NCBI RefSeq assembly: GCF_040689105.1
Contig: NZ_JBFBVU010000002.1
Coordinates: 124,001-188,000 of the forward strand
DNA length: 64,000 nt
Reading direction: 5' to 3'
Source of the DNA: Meridianimarinicoccus marinus
GTDB taxonomy: Bacteria > Pseudomonadota > Alphaproteobacteria > Rhodobacterales > Rhodobacteraceae
Shown here in pieces: positions 25,558 through 34,234 of this stretch. Both the position numbers and the translations under genes were made by a program. Numbering within the stretch: the first letter of the stretch is position 1; each line of letters opens with the position of its first letter. Under the pieces are notes generated by a model that was given only the letters and a program-made list of their open reading frames with translations, did not search any database and was not told where the DNA came from.

Positions 25558-26520
25558 ATGCATACCTATCTCGACTTCGAAAAACCGCTCGCTGAAATCG
25601 AAGGCAAAGCCGAAGAGCTGCGCGCGCTGGCGCGGTCCAATGAAGGGATGGATGTGGAGGGCGAGGCCGCGGGGCTGGACAAGAAAGCCGCCGACCTTCT
25701 GAAAACGCTCTATTCCGACCTGACGCCCTGGCGCAAATGCCAGGTGGCGCGGCATCCGGACCGGCCGAACTGCAAGGACTACATCCGCGAATTGTTCACC
25801 GAATACACGCCGCTGGCTGGCGACCGGAACTTCGCCGATGATCAGGCGGTTCTGGGCGGGCTGGCGCGGTTCAACGATCAGCCGGTGATGGTGATCGGCC
25901 ATGAAAAGGGCCACGACACCCAGACCCGCCTGCACCACAATTTCGGCATGGCGCGGCCCGAAGGCTATCGCAAGGCCGTGCGGCTGATGGATCTGGCCGA
26001 CCGCTTCCGTCTGCCGGTGGTGACGCTGGTGGACACCCCCGGCGCCTATCCCGGCAAGGGCGCCGAAGAGCGCGGCCAGTCCGAAGCCATCGCCCGGTCG
26101 ACCGAGAAATGCTTGCAGATCGGGGTGCCGCTGGTGTCGGTCATCATCGGCGAGGGCGGCTCGGGCGGCGCTGTGGCCTTTGCCACCGCCAACAAGGTCG
26201 CGATGCTGGAACATTCGGTCTATTCGGTGATCTCGCCGGAAGGCTGCGCCTCGATCCTGTGGAAGAACGCCCAGAAGATGCGCGAAGCGGCCGAGGCCCT
26301 GCGCCTGACCGCGCAGGACCTGCAGCAGCTTGGCGTCATCGACCAGATCATCGCCGAACCGGTCGGCGGTGCGCAACGCGATGCCAAGAAAACCATTCGC
26401 CGCGTCGGGCGCGCGATTTCCGAGCTTCTGGAAGAGATGGAAGGCATGGATGCCGCCGCGCTGGTGAAAGCGCGGCGGCGCAAGTACCTGGACATGGGCC
26501 GTCAGGGGCTGGCCGGCTGA
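25558..26520 (+). CDS. accA: Acetyl-CoA carboxylase carboxyltransferase alpha subunit
   Basis: Alpha half of the carboxyltransferase that makes malonyl-CoA for fatty-acid synthesis; works with AccD, AccB and AccC, none of which is in this window. 320 residues, standard length. Visible are YLDFEKPLAEIEGKAEELR at the start, LVDTPGAYPGKGAEERGQSEAIA and IGEGGSGGAVAFA, the glycine-rich oxyanion region of the crotonase-like fold (about residues 157-205). The ATG at 25558 gives the usual N-terminus; the open frame upstream to 25504 is not supported. It stands alone, with no same-strand partner. Confidence 0.97.
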   Translation: MHTYLDFEKPLAEIEGKAEELRALARSNEGMDVEGEAAGLDKKAADLLKTLYSDLTPWRKCQVARHPDRPNCKDYIRELFTEYTPLAGDRNFADDQAVLGGLARFNDQPVMVIGHEKGHDTQTRLHHNFGMARPEGYRKAVRLMDLADRFRLPVVTLVDTPGAYPGKGAEERGQSEAIARSTEKCLQIGVPLVSVIIGEGGSGGAVAFATANKVAMLEHSVYSVISPEGCASILWKNAQKMREAAEALRLTAQDLQQLGVIDQIIAEPVGGAQRDAKKTIRRVGRAISELLEEMEGMDAAALVKARRRKYLDMGRQGLAG

Positions 26521-26533
26521 TCCGGCCGACCGG

Positions 26534-27166
26534 TCAGAAGCGGAAGGTCGCGGTGAACTTCACATAGGGCAGGACGCTGGGGGCATCATCCTCGGCATCC
26601 TTGATTTCCTTGTTCAGGTCGGCTTGCGAGACCTGCCCGGACTTGTCCGTCAGCGACACATCAAAGCCACCGGTATACATCGCCCCAAGATCGGCGCTGA
26701 GGGTCCAGCGCGGGCTGACCTGGCCGTCATAGCCCAGCGAGATCATCGGCATCACCGCATTCTTGGTGTCGGCGCTGTAGCGCAGGTTCACGTTGTTGTA
26801 GGTGTTGTCGCCCAGGGTGCCGCTGCCGCGCCCGGTGCCATCCACGTCATAGCCGCTGAGCATGGCGCCGCCTGTGATCCTGAGCCCGCCGATCCCGGTA
26901 TAGTAATCCCCCAGTAGGCCAATGCCACCAAGCTGGGAGTCATAGTCATACTTGATACCGTCATCGGTTTCCGTGTCATCGACCGACAGGTAGCCCAGTG
27001 GCACGCGCAATCCGAACCGATCGCTGACGCGATATGTGCCTTCCAGCGTGGCGCCCAGGGTGGACAGGCCGAAGCCCAATCCGAATTCTCCCGGCTCTTG
27101 CGAAAGGGCGGAAGCGGGCACAATGCCAGCGGCGATGAGGATCAGGGCCTTGGTCACGTTTTCCAT
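26534..27166 (-). CDS. Outer-membrane beta-barrel protein
   Basis: A 210-residue secreted protein with an N-terminal signal peptide (VTKALILIAAGIVPASALSQ, cleavage near residue 23). The rest alternates polar and hydrophobic residues and glycine/tyrosine-rich turns (GGIGLLGDYYTGIGGLRITGG), ends in Phe after YVKFTATFRF, and so matches an outer-membrane barrel of about eight strands (OmpA/OmpW-like size). No specific family is recognised. It converges with accA, 13 bp away, and is followed upstream by a 113-bp gap before plsC. Confidence 0.8.
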   Translation of the reverse strand: MENVTKALILIAAGIVPASALSQEPGEFGLGFGLSTLGATLEGTYRVSDRFGLRVPLGYLSVDDTETDDGIKYDYDSQLGGIGLLGDYYTGIGGLRITGGAMLSGYDVDGTGRGSGTLGDNTYNNVNLRYSADTKNAVMPMISLGYDGQVSPRWTLSADLGAMYTGGFDVSLTDKSGQVSQADLNKEIKDAEDDAPSVLPYVKFTATFRF

Positions 27167-27279
27167 GGAATCATCTTGGCAGCTGAGAAATCCATGGGTC
27201 CACTAAGACCGATAATCCCTAACAAGTCATGTGAAAACCGCGTGATAGAGCCGCCAGAATGCCGTCTGATGCAAATAAA

Positions 27280-28014
27280 TTACGTTGCGTCAAACTTCAG
27301 CCCGGCTTCGACCATCAGCTGCCTGGAACGTGCCTCGACGACCTCTTCAAGCGCGGCCATGAAGGGCTCGATCTCCTGGCCCGGCGGGATCGGATCAAGG
27401 AATTCCACCACCGCCGTGCCGGGTTTGCGCAGCACCCCCGACCTTGGCCAGAACACGCCCACATTGGTGGCGGCGGGCACGCAGGGCTGGCCCAGCTTCC
27501 GGTACAGCACCCCGGTGCCGATCTTGTAGGGCATGGTGGCGCGCGGCGCGACACGGGTGCCCTGCGGATAGATGATCAACTGGCCCGGCGCACTGCGCCC
27601 GGCGGCCACGTCCCGGACCATCTGCTCCATCGCCGGGCCGCGCTTGCCGCGATCCACCGGCACACAGCCGATGCGCAGGGCGTACCAGCCCAGGATCGGC
27701 GCCCGCACCAGTTGCTTCTTCATGATGAACTTCGGGCGCGGCACGACCGAACAGATCATGATGATGTCGAAGAAGCTTTGATGTTTCGAGGCGATCATCA
27801 CCTCGTCGCGGGGCACCTCGCCGCGAATCTCGGACTTCAGGCCGATCATCCAGCCCGCCGTCCAGCGCACATAGCGGCAATAGGCACGGATGCCGGCGAA
27901 GGCGCCGCGCCGGTCAAACAGGGCCCAGGGGGTATAGATCACCGCCAGAACCGCCATCATCAGATACATCTGGCCGTTGAAGATCAGCGACCGAAGCCAT
28001 TGAATCGCCTGCAC
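27280..28014 (-). CDS. plsC: 1-acyl-sn-glycerol-3-phosphate acyltransferase
   Basis: Membrane enzyme that acylates lysophosphatidic acid to phosphatidic acid, the second step of phospholipid synthesis. The 244-residue protein starts with a hydrophobic segment (about 10-30). The catalytic HX4D box is His78-Asp83 in KHQSFFD, and the second motif is YPQGTRVAPR with a following substrate region (VPAATNVGVFWPR). The start is GTG with a GGAAGGGGG purine stretch upstream. Divergent from the zinc-ribbon gene. Confidence 0.93.
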   Translation of the reverse strand: MQAIQWLRSLIFNGQMYLMMAVLAVIYTPWALFDRRGAFAGIRAYCRYVRWTAGWMIGLKSEIRGEVPRDEVMIASKHQSFFDIIMICSVVPRPKFIMKKQLVRAPILGWYALRIGCVPVDRGKRGPAMEQMVRDVAAGRSAPGQLIIYPQGTRVAPRATMPYKIGTGVLYRKLGQPCVPAATNVGVFWPRSGVLRKPGTAVVEFLDPIPPGQEIEPFMAALEEVVEARSRQLMVEAGLKFDAT

Positions 28015-28152
28015 GCCGTTCCCCCTTCCGCGTCACTTCCGCCTGTCTATGCCTGCCCGACCCCCCAAGCGCAACCGCGCGATGCTTTGCGCCGGCGTAG
28101 CGGGGGGCCTATAGTCGCCGCACCAGAACCGAAAGGGCGCGTGAGCGAGCAT

Positions 28153-28950
28153 ATGCGGATCATCTGTCCTGACTGCCAGGCGAAATACGACATTCCCGAC
28201 GCGGCCATCCCCGACGCCGGGCGCGAGGTCCAATGCGCCCGCTGCGCCCACGCCTGGTATCAACTGCCGCTGACCGGGGCGGCGGCGGGTGCAGTGCCGC
28301 GCGACTTGGCGCGTGACGACGGGGAAGACGAGGACACCCCGCCCCCCGAGGCCACGGCGCGGCAGGACACGGAAACCGGCGCGCCCTCGCCCCGGCGCGA
28401 GCTGGACCCGAGCCTGCTCTCTGTGCTGCGCGAAGAAGCCAAGCGCGAGGCCGCGGTGCGTGCCGGCAAGGAAGAGATCCTGCCGCCCGCCGCCGCAACG
28501 CCGGAACCCGCCGCGCCTTCGGGCGCCAGCGCGCGTCTGGCGCGCCTGAAGGCCGCAGAGACCTCTGGAACGCCGCTGACGCCCGATACGGAAGCGGCGG
28601 TGGAAGATCCGGGTGCGGCCACCCGCAGCCCGCAGCCGCCGCTTCTGACAGCCTCTGAGGCCACTGCCAAACCGGCACGGCCTGGACGCGATCTGCCGGT
28701 ACCGATTTCCTCGACCGAGCTTGCGGTGATCGCACAGCGGCGGCTGCGCACCGGGTTTCGTCTGGGCTTCGGTCTGACCGCAGGGCTGGCTTGTCTGGCG
28801 GTGGGGGTCTATCTGGCCGCCCCGCATGTGGCCGCGATCCTGCCGCAAGGCACGCCCTACGCGGATCTGGTGATTGCCCATGGCAACCGGGTGCAGGCAC
28901 AGCTGATCGAGGCGCTCAGCCAGCTTCTGGCACCGCGCTCGGCGCTCTAG
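28153..28950 (+). CDS. MJ0042-type zinc-ribbon membrane protein
   Basis: A 265-residue protein whose first 40 residues form a zinc ribbon (CPDCQAKYDIP then CARCAHAWYQ, two CxxC pairs). A long Pro/Ala/Glu-rich disordered region follows (about 45-185), then one hydrophobic helix (GFGLTAGLACLAVGVYLAAP, near residue 205) and a short C-terminal periplasmic segment. This layout is common in alphaproteobacterial proteins beside lysA/TIGR02302, but no function is established. The start is uncertain: an in-frame GTG at 28141 adds four residues. Its stop TAG shares the tetranucleotide CTAG with the stop of the convergent TIGR02302 gene. Confidence 0.82.
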   Translation: MRIICPDCQAKYDIPDAAIPDAGREVQCARCAHAWYQLPLTGAAAGAVPRDLARDDGEDEDTPPPEATARQDTETGAPSPRRELDPSLLSVLREEAKREAAVRAGKEEILPPAAATPEPAAPSGASARLARLKAAETSGTPLTPDTEAAVEDPGAATRSPQPPLLTASEATAKPARPGRDLPVPISSTELAVIAQRRLRTGFRLGFGLTAGLACLAVGVYLAAPHVAAILPQGTPYADLVIAHGNRVQAQLIEALSQLLAPRSAL

Positions 28951-31466
28951 AACCGGTCCAGCAGGCGGCGCAGGTAGTCCAGTTCGACTTCGGGGCGGGT
29001 CTGATCGCCCGAGCGGCGGCGGATCTCGTCCAGCAGGTCGCGGGCGCGGCGATAGACATCCTCGTTCTGCAACAGTCGTTCGCGGGTGCCGAACTGGCCG
29101 TCGCCGGTGGCCTCGCGGCCCAGTGGATCAAGGCGGTTGCCGGGGGCGGTCTCGCCCAGCTGTTCGCCGCCCGGCCCCTGACCGGGCTGTTCCTGCGCCA
29201 GTTCGCGGCCCAGATCGCGGATGCCGTCGCGCAGGCGGTCCATGGCTTCGGACTGGCTGTCCATGGCGCCGGCCAGATCATTGCGGCGCAGGGCGTCTTC
29301 GGCCTCTTCCATGGCGCGGCCGGCGCCTTCCAGCGCCTCGCGCGCGGCGTCCGAGCCTTCGCCGGTGCCCGGCAGCGATTGTTGCTGGTTGCGCAGGGTG
29401 TCGCGCAGGGCCTGCTGGCGGTCGGCCAGATCCTGCGCCAGCCCTTCGGTGCCCTGCGAGGGGCCGTTTTCACCGCCCGGCTGACCGTTCTGCCCCTGTC
29501 CGGGCTGTCCCTGCCCCTGGCCCAACTCACGCCCCGGCTGCTGGCCCTGCAATCCCTGAAACGAGTCGTCGGACAGGTTCTGCTGGTCGCGCAGGGTCTC
29601 GCGCAAGCCGTTCAGCGCCTGCTGGCCCTGGCTGCCCTGCCCGCCGGGCTGGCCTTGCGCCATCTGCATGTTCTGCATCATCCGGGCGATCTGATCGAGC
29701 AACTGCTGCGCCTCGGCCATCCGGCCTTCCTGCATCAGTTGTTGCAGCCGGTCGAGCAGGTCTTCGAGCTGCTGGCCGGTGATCTCCTGCCCTTCGGCGA
29801 ACTGGCGTTCCTGATCGCTGTCGCGCTGCTGCTGCGCCAGTTGCCGCATGACGTCCTGCATCGCTTCGCGCAACTCCTGCATCAACTGATCGATCTCGCT
29901 GTCGGACGCTCCGTCGCGCATGGCTTCGGCCAGCTTCTCCTGCGCGCGGCGCAGGCGGGCCATGGCATCGGACAGATCGCCTTCTTCGATTTTCAGCGCC
30001 AGTTCCCACAGGGTTTCCGCCATGTCCTCCTGCAACATCTGGTCGATGTCGGCGGGCGCCGAGGCCTCCAGCGCGCGGGCGATGGTGCGGACCCGCAGAT
30101 AATCGGTCTGGGTCTGGAACAGGCCCTCGGGCCGATGCGAGATCGCCCGCAGCAATTGCGCCACGCGCGGCGCGTTGGCCCGCGCCCAAAGCAGATCCCG
30201 GCGCTGTTCGATCAAGGCCTGCGCCAGCGGTTCGAAGAACCGGCGGGCGGGCAAGGTCAGGGTCTGGGGATCGCTGGCGCCTTCGTTGCCTGCGGCATCA
30301 CTCACCCGGAAGGTCATCATCACCGGCAGACCGGCCCAGGGGTGCTTCGAGAGATCCTCGACGAAGACCTCGGCAAAGTCCTCGCGCCCGCCGGTGATCG
30401 GCATCGGCAGGGCGGCAATCACCGGCTCGCGCGGGTCAGGGTCGGCAGCCAGACCAAAGCTGCGCGGCACCGCGGCCAGATCGAGGGCGAATTCGACCTC
30501 TCCGGTCTCGACGCCATAGTCGTCGCTGGCCGCAAAGGGTTGCGAGAACTCGCCGTCGACCTTCACGTCCAGCGGGCCTTCCAGCGCCACCTGCGGCGGC
30601 GCATCGGTGGTCAGGGAAATGGTCCATTCGGCGCCGCCCTCGCCGAGGATGGCCAGATCTCCCGGTTGCGTGACCTCGAAGGCCTGCGACGGGGCCGCAG
30701 CGCTGTCCAACTCGCCGGTGCGGCCCGAGACGGTTTCCGACACCGCCAGATCGCCCGGCGTGCCGTAAAGGCGCAGGTCGATCCGGGTGCCTGCGGGCAG
30801 GTCCAGCGGTCCGGGCGGCAGGTCGTTCAGGTACAGGCTGGGCCGTCCGGTATAGGCGGGCGGGGTCAGCCAGCCCTCCCACGACGGGCCGGCAATCACC
30901 GTGCCCGGCCCCGCAACTGGGCTGTTGTGCGTTGGGTCCAGCCGCAGGGCCGAACCGAACAGAAGCGCGATGGCAAACAGGGTCAACGCGGTGTAGCGCA
31001 GCCCGTATCGGTCGAAGCGAGACAGGTGAAGATCGGGCACCACGGCGCGGGCACGGGTCAGACGCGCCGCCATGCGTGCACGATGCGCGGCCCAGACCTG
31101 TTCCGACCCGGCATCTCCGGCACCGATCGCCTGCGCATCGCGCAGTGCCGCGATCGGGCGACCGGACAGCGAGGCATCGAGCCGCGCCTCGGCCTCGGCC
31201 CGGGACGGCCAGCGGAACCGGCGCAGCGCCCACCACAGGCTGCTGACCCCGGCCAGCGCGGCACACAGGAAAGCGCCCCAGTAAAGCTCGACCGGGGCCT
31301 GCTCCAGCAGCCCCAGCATGGCCACCGAGACAACGGTCAGCAGCACCGCCCAAAGCGGCCAGAAGGCGCGCACGCCGCGTTCGGCCACCAATCCCAGAAG
31401 GGTCAGCCGCAACGGCCAGCGCAGACGCTTGGCCGGATCGTGGATCCGGGTGGAGGGAGAAGTCAT
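28947..31466 (-). CDS. TIGR02302/DUF4175 family membrane protein
   Basis: An 839-residue envelope protein of unknown function, conserved in alphaproteobacteria. Three hydrophobic helices occur in the N-terminal 200 residues. A beta-rich periplasmic region follows (about 200-440), then a long alpha-helical, Gln/Asp/Glu-rich part; residues about 600-690 are low-complexity Gly/Gln/Pro (QGQGQPGQGQNGQPGG). It ends ELDYLRRLLDRF. The ATG at 31466 has GGAGG at the right distance, so I prefer it over 31535. It follows lysA on the same strand with a 123-bp gap. The Gln-rich helical tail suggests coiled-coil or scaffold behaviour, which is inference. Confidence 0.88.
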   Translation of the reverse strand: MTSPSTRIHDPAKRLRWPLRLTLLGLVAERGVRAFWPLWAVLLTVVSVAMLGLLEQAPVELYWGAFLCAALAGVSSLWWALRRFRWPSRAEAEARLDASLSGRPIAALRDAQAIGAGDAGSEQVWAAHRARMAARLTRARAVVPDLHLSRFDRYGLRYTALTLFAIALLFGSALRLDPTHNSPVAGPGTVIAGPSWEGWLTPPAYTGRPSLYLNDLPPGPLDLPAGTRIDLRLYGTPGDLAVSETVSGRTGELDSAAAPSQAFEVTQPGDLAILGEGGAEWTISLTTDAPPQVALEGPLDVKVDGEFSQPFAASDDYGVETGEVEFALDLAAVPRSFGLAADPDPREPVIAALPMPITGGREDFAEVFVEDLSKHPWAGLPVMMTFRVSDAAGNEGASDPQTLTLPARRFFEPLAQALIEQRRDLLWARANAPRVAQLLRAISHRPEGLFQTQTDYLRVRTIARALEASAPADIDQMLQEDMAETLWELALKIEEGDLSDAMARLRRAQEKLAEAMRDGASDSEIDQLMQELREAMQDVMRQLAQQQRDSDQERQFAEGQEITGQQLEDLLDRLQQLMQEGRMAEAQQLLDQIARMMQNMQMAQGQPGGQGSQGQQALNGLRETLRDQQNLSDDSFQGLQGQQPGRELGQGQGQPGQGQNGQPGGENGPSQGTEGLAQDLADRQQALRDTLRNQQQSLPGTGEGSDAAREALEGAGRAMEEAEDALRRNDLAGAMDSQSEAMDRLRDGIRDLGRELAQEQPGQGPGGEQLGETAPGNRLDPLGREATGDGQFGTRERLLQNEDVYRRARDLLDEIRRRSGDQTRPEVELDYLRRLLDRF

Positions 31467-31589
31467 GCCGACCTCCGCGGCGCTGGGGTACAGCGTGTCA
31501 CGCCCCAACGGTATCTCAGCGGCGCAAAAGGTCAAAGGCCGGGGCGATCACAAATCACTGCCACGGCAGATTTTCGCAGGCCATGTGCC

Positions 31590-32867
31590 TCAGGCGTCGG
31601 CCTCCAGCCAGTCGGGCACCTGATCGCGGCCGATCATTTCCTCGAAGCTGGGCCGCGACCGGATCACCGCCCATTTGTCGCCCTGTACCAGAACCTCGGG
31701 GATCAGGGGGCGTGAGTTGTATTCCGACGCCATCACCGCGCCATAGGCCCCGGCCGAGCGGAAGGCGACCAGATCGTCGGGCTGCAATACGGGCATCGGG
31801 CGTTGCCGGGCGAAGGTATCGCCGGTTTCACAGACCGGGCCGACGATGTCATAGGGCTGCTGCTCGGCCCCGGCGGCAGGCTCGATCACCGGCACGATGT
31901 CGTGGTGCGCGTCATACATCGACGGGCGCACCAGATCGTTCATCGCGCCATCGAGGATCAGGAAGTCCCGGCCCTCGCCGGATTTCACGTAGATCACCTT
32001 GCTGACCATGATCCCGGCGTTGCCGGAAATCAGGCGGCCGGGTTCGATCTCGACCTCGCAGCCCAGATCGCCCACGGTGCGCTTGATCAGATCGCCATAA
32101 TCGCGCGGCAGCGGCGGCGCCTCGTTGGATCGTGTGTAGGGGATGCCCAGACCGCCGCCCAGATCCAGACGCCGGATGTCATGGCCGTCGTCACGCAGGG
32201 CGCGGGTCAGTTCGGCCACCTTGGTATAGGCCAGTTCGAACGGCTCAAGCTCCACCAGTTGCGAGCCGATATGGACGTCGATGCCCACAACCTCGATTCC
32301 CGGCAGGGCGGCGGCTTCGGCATAGACCTCGCGGGCGCGCGCGATCGGAATGCCGAACTTGTTCTCGGATTTGCCAGTGGCGATCTTGGCATGGGTGCGG
32401 GCATCCACGTCCGGGTTCACGCGGATGGCAATGGGCGCGCGTTGGCCCATCCCGGCAGCGACCTCGGAAAGCGCCCGCATCTCGGGCTCGGATTCCACGT
32501 TGAACTGGCGGATGCCGCCTTCCAGCGCGGCGCGCATCTCGTCTCGGGTCTTGCCGACGCCGGAAAACACGATGCGATCGCCGGGCACGCCGGCGGCGCG
32601 GGCGCGGGCGTATTCGCCGCCCGACACCACGTCCATCCCGGCGCCTTCTGCGGCCAGCAGCTTCAGCACCGCCAGGTTGGAATTGGACTTCATCGCGAAG
32701 CAGACCAGATGGTCCAGCCCGTCCAGCGCCTCGTCGAACAGGCGGAAATGGCGGGTCAGCGTGGCGGCGGAATAGCAGTAGAACGGCGTGCCGACCTGCG
32801 CGGCGATCTCGGCCACGGGCACATCCTCGGCGTGCAGCACGCCCTCGCGATAGAGAAAATGATCCAT
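31590..32867 (-). CDS. lysA: Diaminopimelate decarboxylase
   Basis: PLP enzyme that makes L-lysine from meso-diaminopimelate, the last lysine step. The 425-residue protein shows the PLP Lys60 in CFAMKSNSN, the HIGSQ motif, LDLGGGLGIPY (phosphate-binding Gly-rich loop), the EPGR stretch and the cross-subunit catalytic Cys in GPVCETGD. The ATG at 32867 gives the normal start MDHFLYREGVLHAEDVP; the frame is open further upstream as antisense of the GNAT gene. In many proteobacteria lptM sits right before lysA; here lptM lies about 0.9 kb upstream with GNAT and DUF2834 genes in between. Confidence 0.96.
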   Translation of the reverse strand: MDHFLYREGVLHAEDVPVAEIAAQVGTPFYCYSAATLTRHFRLFDEALDGLDHLVCFAMKSNSNLAVLKLLAAEGAGMDVVSGGEYARARAAGVPGDRIVFSGVGKTRDEMRAALEGGIRQFNVESEPEMRALSEVAAGMGQRAPIAIRVNPDVDARTHAKIATGKSENKFGIPIARAREVYAEAAALPGIEVVGIDVHIGSQLVELEPFELAYTKVAELTRALRDDGHDIRRLDLGGGLGIPYTRSNEAPPLPRDYGDLIKRTVGDLGCEVEIEPGRLISGNAGIMVSKVIYVKSGEGRDFLILDGAMNDLVRPSMYDAHHDIVPVIEPAAGAEQQPYDIVGPVCETGDTFARQRPMPVLQPDDLVAFRSAGAYGAVMASEYNSRPLIPEVLVQGDKWAVIRSRPSFEEMIGRDQVPDWLEADA

Positions 32868-32954
32868 GACCCTGGCCCCCGGCAATCCACACCCGCGCCT
32901 CTTACCAGACAGAAGCCGGTAATCAACAGAACAGATCTGGTCTAGGCTGGGGTC

Positions 32955-33392
32955 ATGACCGATCCGCTGATCCGCCCCGCCACCACCGCCGATGCCCCGG
33001 CCCTGACCGCCTGTTTCAGCGCCGCCTACGCGCCGTGGCGGGCGCGCCTGCCGGATCTGCCGGATGTTTCGGGCGGGTTGGACGACGACATCCGCGACCA
33101 CATGGTGTTCGTGGCCGAGGACGACAGCGGCCTTCTGGCGGGCATCGTGCTGGTGCAGCGCGGGGATGTTCTGCATGTGGCCAATCTTGCGGTGCATCCG
33201 CAGGCCTCGGGCCGGGGTCTGGCGCGCCGGTTGATGGACGCGGCCGAGGCGCAAGCGCGGGCCTCGGGTTGCCACCGGATGTATCTGGCCACGCACCGGG
33301 ACATGCCGGGCAATGTGGCGCTGTACCGGCATCTGGGCTGGCGGGTGGTGGAAACCGGCCCGCGCAAGGTGACCATGGAAAAGGGGCTCTAG
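32955..33392 (+). CDS. GNAT-family N-acetyltransferase
   Basis: A 145-residue acetyl-CoA-dependent transferase. The acetyl-CoA loop VHPQASGRGLARRLMDAAEAQA (Q/RxxGxG/A, about residues 75-95) and the C-terminal MPGNVALYRHLGWRVVETG with the usual N-x-x-x-x-Y are clear. The substrate cannot be told. The gene is opposite in direction to its neighbours lysA and DUF2834, and its TAG stop shares CTAG with the stop of the convergent DUF2834 gene. Confidence 0.9.
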   Translation: MTDPLIRPATTADAPALTACFSAAYAPWRARLPDLPDVSGGLDDDIRDHMVFVAEDDSGLLAGIVLVQRGDVLHVANLAVHPQASGRGLARRLMDAAEAQARASGCHRMYLATHRDMPGNVALYRHLGWRVVETGPRKVTMEKGL

Positions 33393-33712
33393 CGCCGGCC
33401 AAGCCGCAGGAAGGCGAACAGCGGCAGGCCGCAGCTGACCCCGATGCAGAAGGTCGCGGGGATCGCCAGAAGGCAGGACCAGCGCCGGGTTTGCAGGGTG
33501 TCGCGCAGGATCCAGACCGTCAGGGCGATGGCCGCGATGGTCAGATCCCAGGTCAGGCCGGTGGTGCTGTCATTCACGTACCAGGCGTCGATCAGACCGC
33601 CCAGACCACCGCCCTCGGCCTGCATGAAGCGGAGGAAGTAATACATCGGATGGATGGCGCCCCAGATCGCAAGGATCAGGAACAGGCCACGCCAGGACAG
33701 CAGGTTGCGCAT
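33389..33712 (-). CDS. DUF2834-like small membrane protein
   Basis: A 107-residue inner-membrane protein with three hydrophobic helices (LFLILAIWGAIHPMYYFL, a central WDLTIAAIALTVWIL and a C-terminal CLLAIPATFCIGVSCGLPLFAFLRL). The WDLTIAAIAL and GVSCGLPLFLFLR patterns match DUF2834 proteins, whose function is unknown. The ATG has CGAGG upstream. Its gene lies between lptM and lysA in a pocket with the GNAT gene. Confidence 0.82.
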   Translation of the reverse strand: MRNLLSWRGLFLILAIWGAIHPMYYFLRFMQAEGGGLGGLIDAWYVNDSTTGLTWDLTIAAIALTVWILRDTLQTRRWSCLLAIPATFCIGVSCGLPLFAFLRLGRR

Positions 33713-33773
33713 CAGGACCTCGCTTGCAGGATGTCCCGATACCTAGCGCAGCCCTGGCGGAAGTCGCGCCGGA

Positions 33774-33923
33774 TCAGCGCCAGACCACGCCCATGCGCGC
33801 ATCGCCCGTCACCTTGACGCCGGTGGCGGGTCTTTCCTTGGGCTGCGGAGCGACCGGCGGGCCTTCCAGCCCGCAGCCGGTCAGCAGAAGGGCCAGCCCG
33901 AAAGCCGTGGCGAGACGGATCAT
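33774..33923 (-). CDS. lptM: LptM/YifL-like small lipoprotein
   Basis: A 49-residue lipoprotein: signal MIRLATAFGLALLLTGC with lipobox LTGC (Cys17), then GLEGPPVAPQP, matching the GCGLKGPLYLP pattern of E. coli YifL/LptM, which helps mature the LptD outer-membrane LPS translocon. In many proteobacteria this gene precedes lysA. Its ATG overlaps the stop of the preceding lipoprotein cistron (ATGA), so it is translated with the argH transcript. The C-terminal 20 residues are not recognisable. The name is given from the conserved first 25 residues only. Confidence 0.8.
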   Translation of the reverse strand: MIRLATAFGLALLLTGCGLEGPPVAPQPKERPATGVKVTGDARMGVVWR

Positions 33924-34234
33924 CAGATGCCCAGCCTCAGGCCGCCGGTGCCCAGACCGACGCGCACCGGGCTGTTGCCGACGCGGACCGAGGCGCCGGC
34001 CCCATGGGTGCCCACGGTCACATCGACCTTGTCGGTTTGCACCACGTCGACGGCGGCATAGGTGCCCGAGGTGCTGACCCCGGCGCTGACGCGGCCCGAC
34101 TGCACCCCGGCATGGGCCGCCGGCCCTCCTGTGCCGACCGAGGCACCCAGATCGGGTTGCGGCGGGCCACAGGCAGTCAGCCCGGCGGCCAGAATCAAGG
34201 CGGCGAACAGTCGATAGAGGCGGGCGAGGGTCAT
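33923..34234 (-). CDS. Unknown lipoprotein in the argH-lptM operon
   Basis: A 103-residue secreted protein with a lipobox (AALILAAGLTACGPP, Cys near residue 22). The mature part is Gly/Val/Thr-rich with repeated alternating beta-like strands (VSAGVSTSGTYAAVDV, VDVTVGTHGAGASV, VRVGLGTGGLRLGI). No family is recognised. Its ATG at 34234 overlaps the argH stop (ATGA) and its stop overlaps the lptM start, a chain of three coupled cistrons. An in-frame ATG at 34252 would add six residues. Confidence 0.8.
   Translation of the reverse strand: MTLARLYRLFAALILAAGLTACGPPQPDLGASVGTGGPAAHAGVQSGRVSAGVSTSGTYAAVDVVQTDKVDVTVGTHGAGASVRVGNSPVRVGLGTGGLRLGI

Noticed and set aside
22947..25559. 870-residue open frame opposite gcvP
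   Set aside because: Antisense shadow of GcvP, which has full family motifs.
28791..31715. 974-residue open frame on the + strand
   Set aside because: Antisense shadow of the TIGR02302 gene; Gln-rich blocks are mirrored from the true gene.
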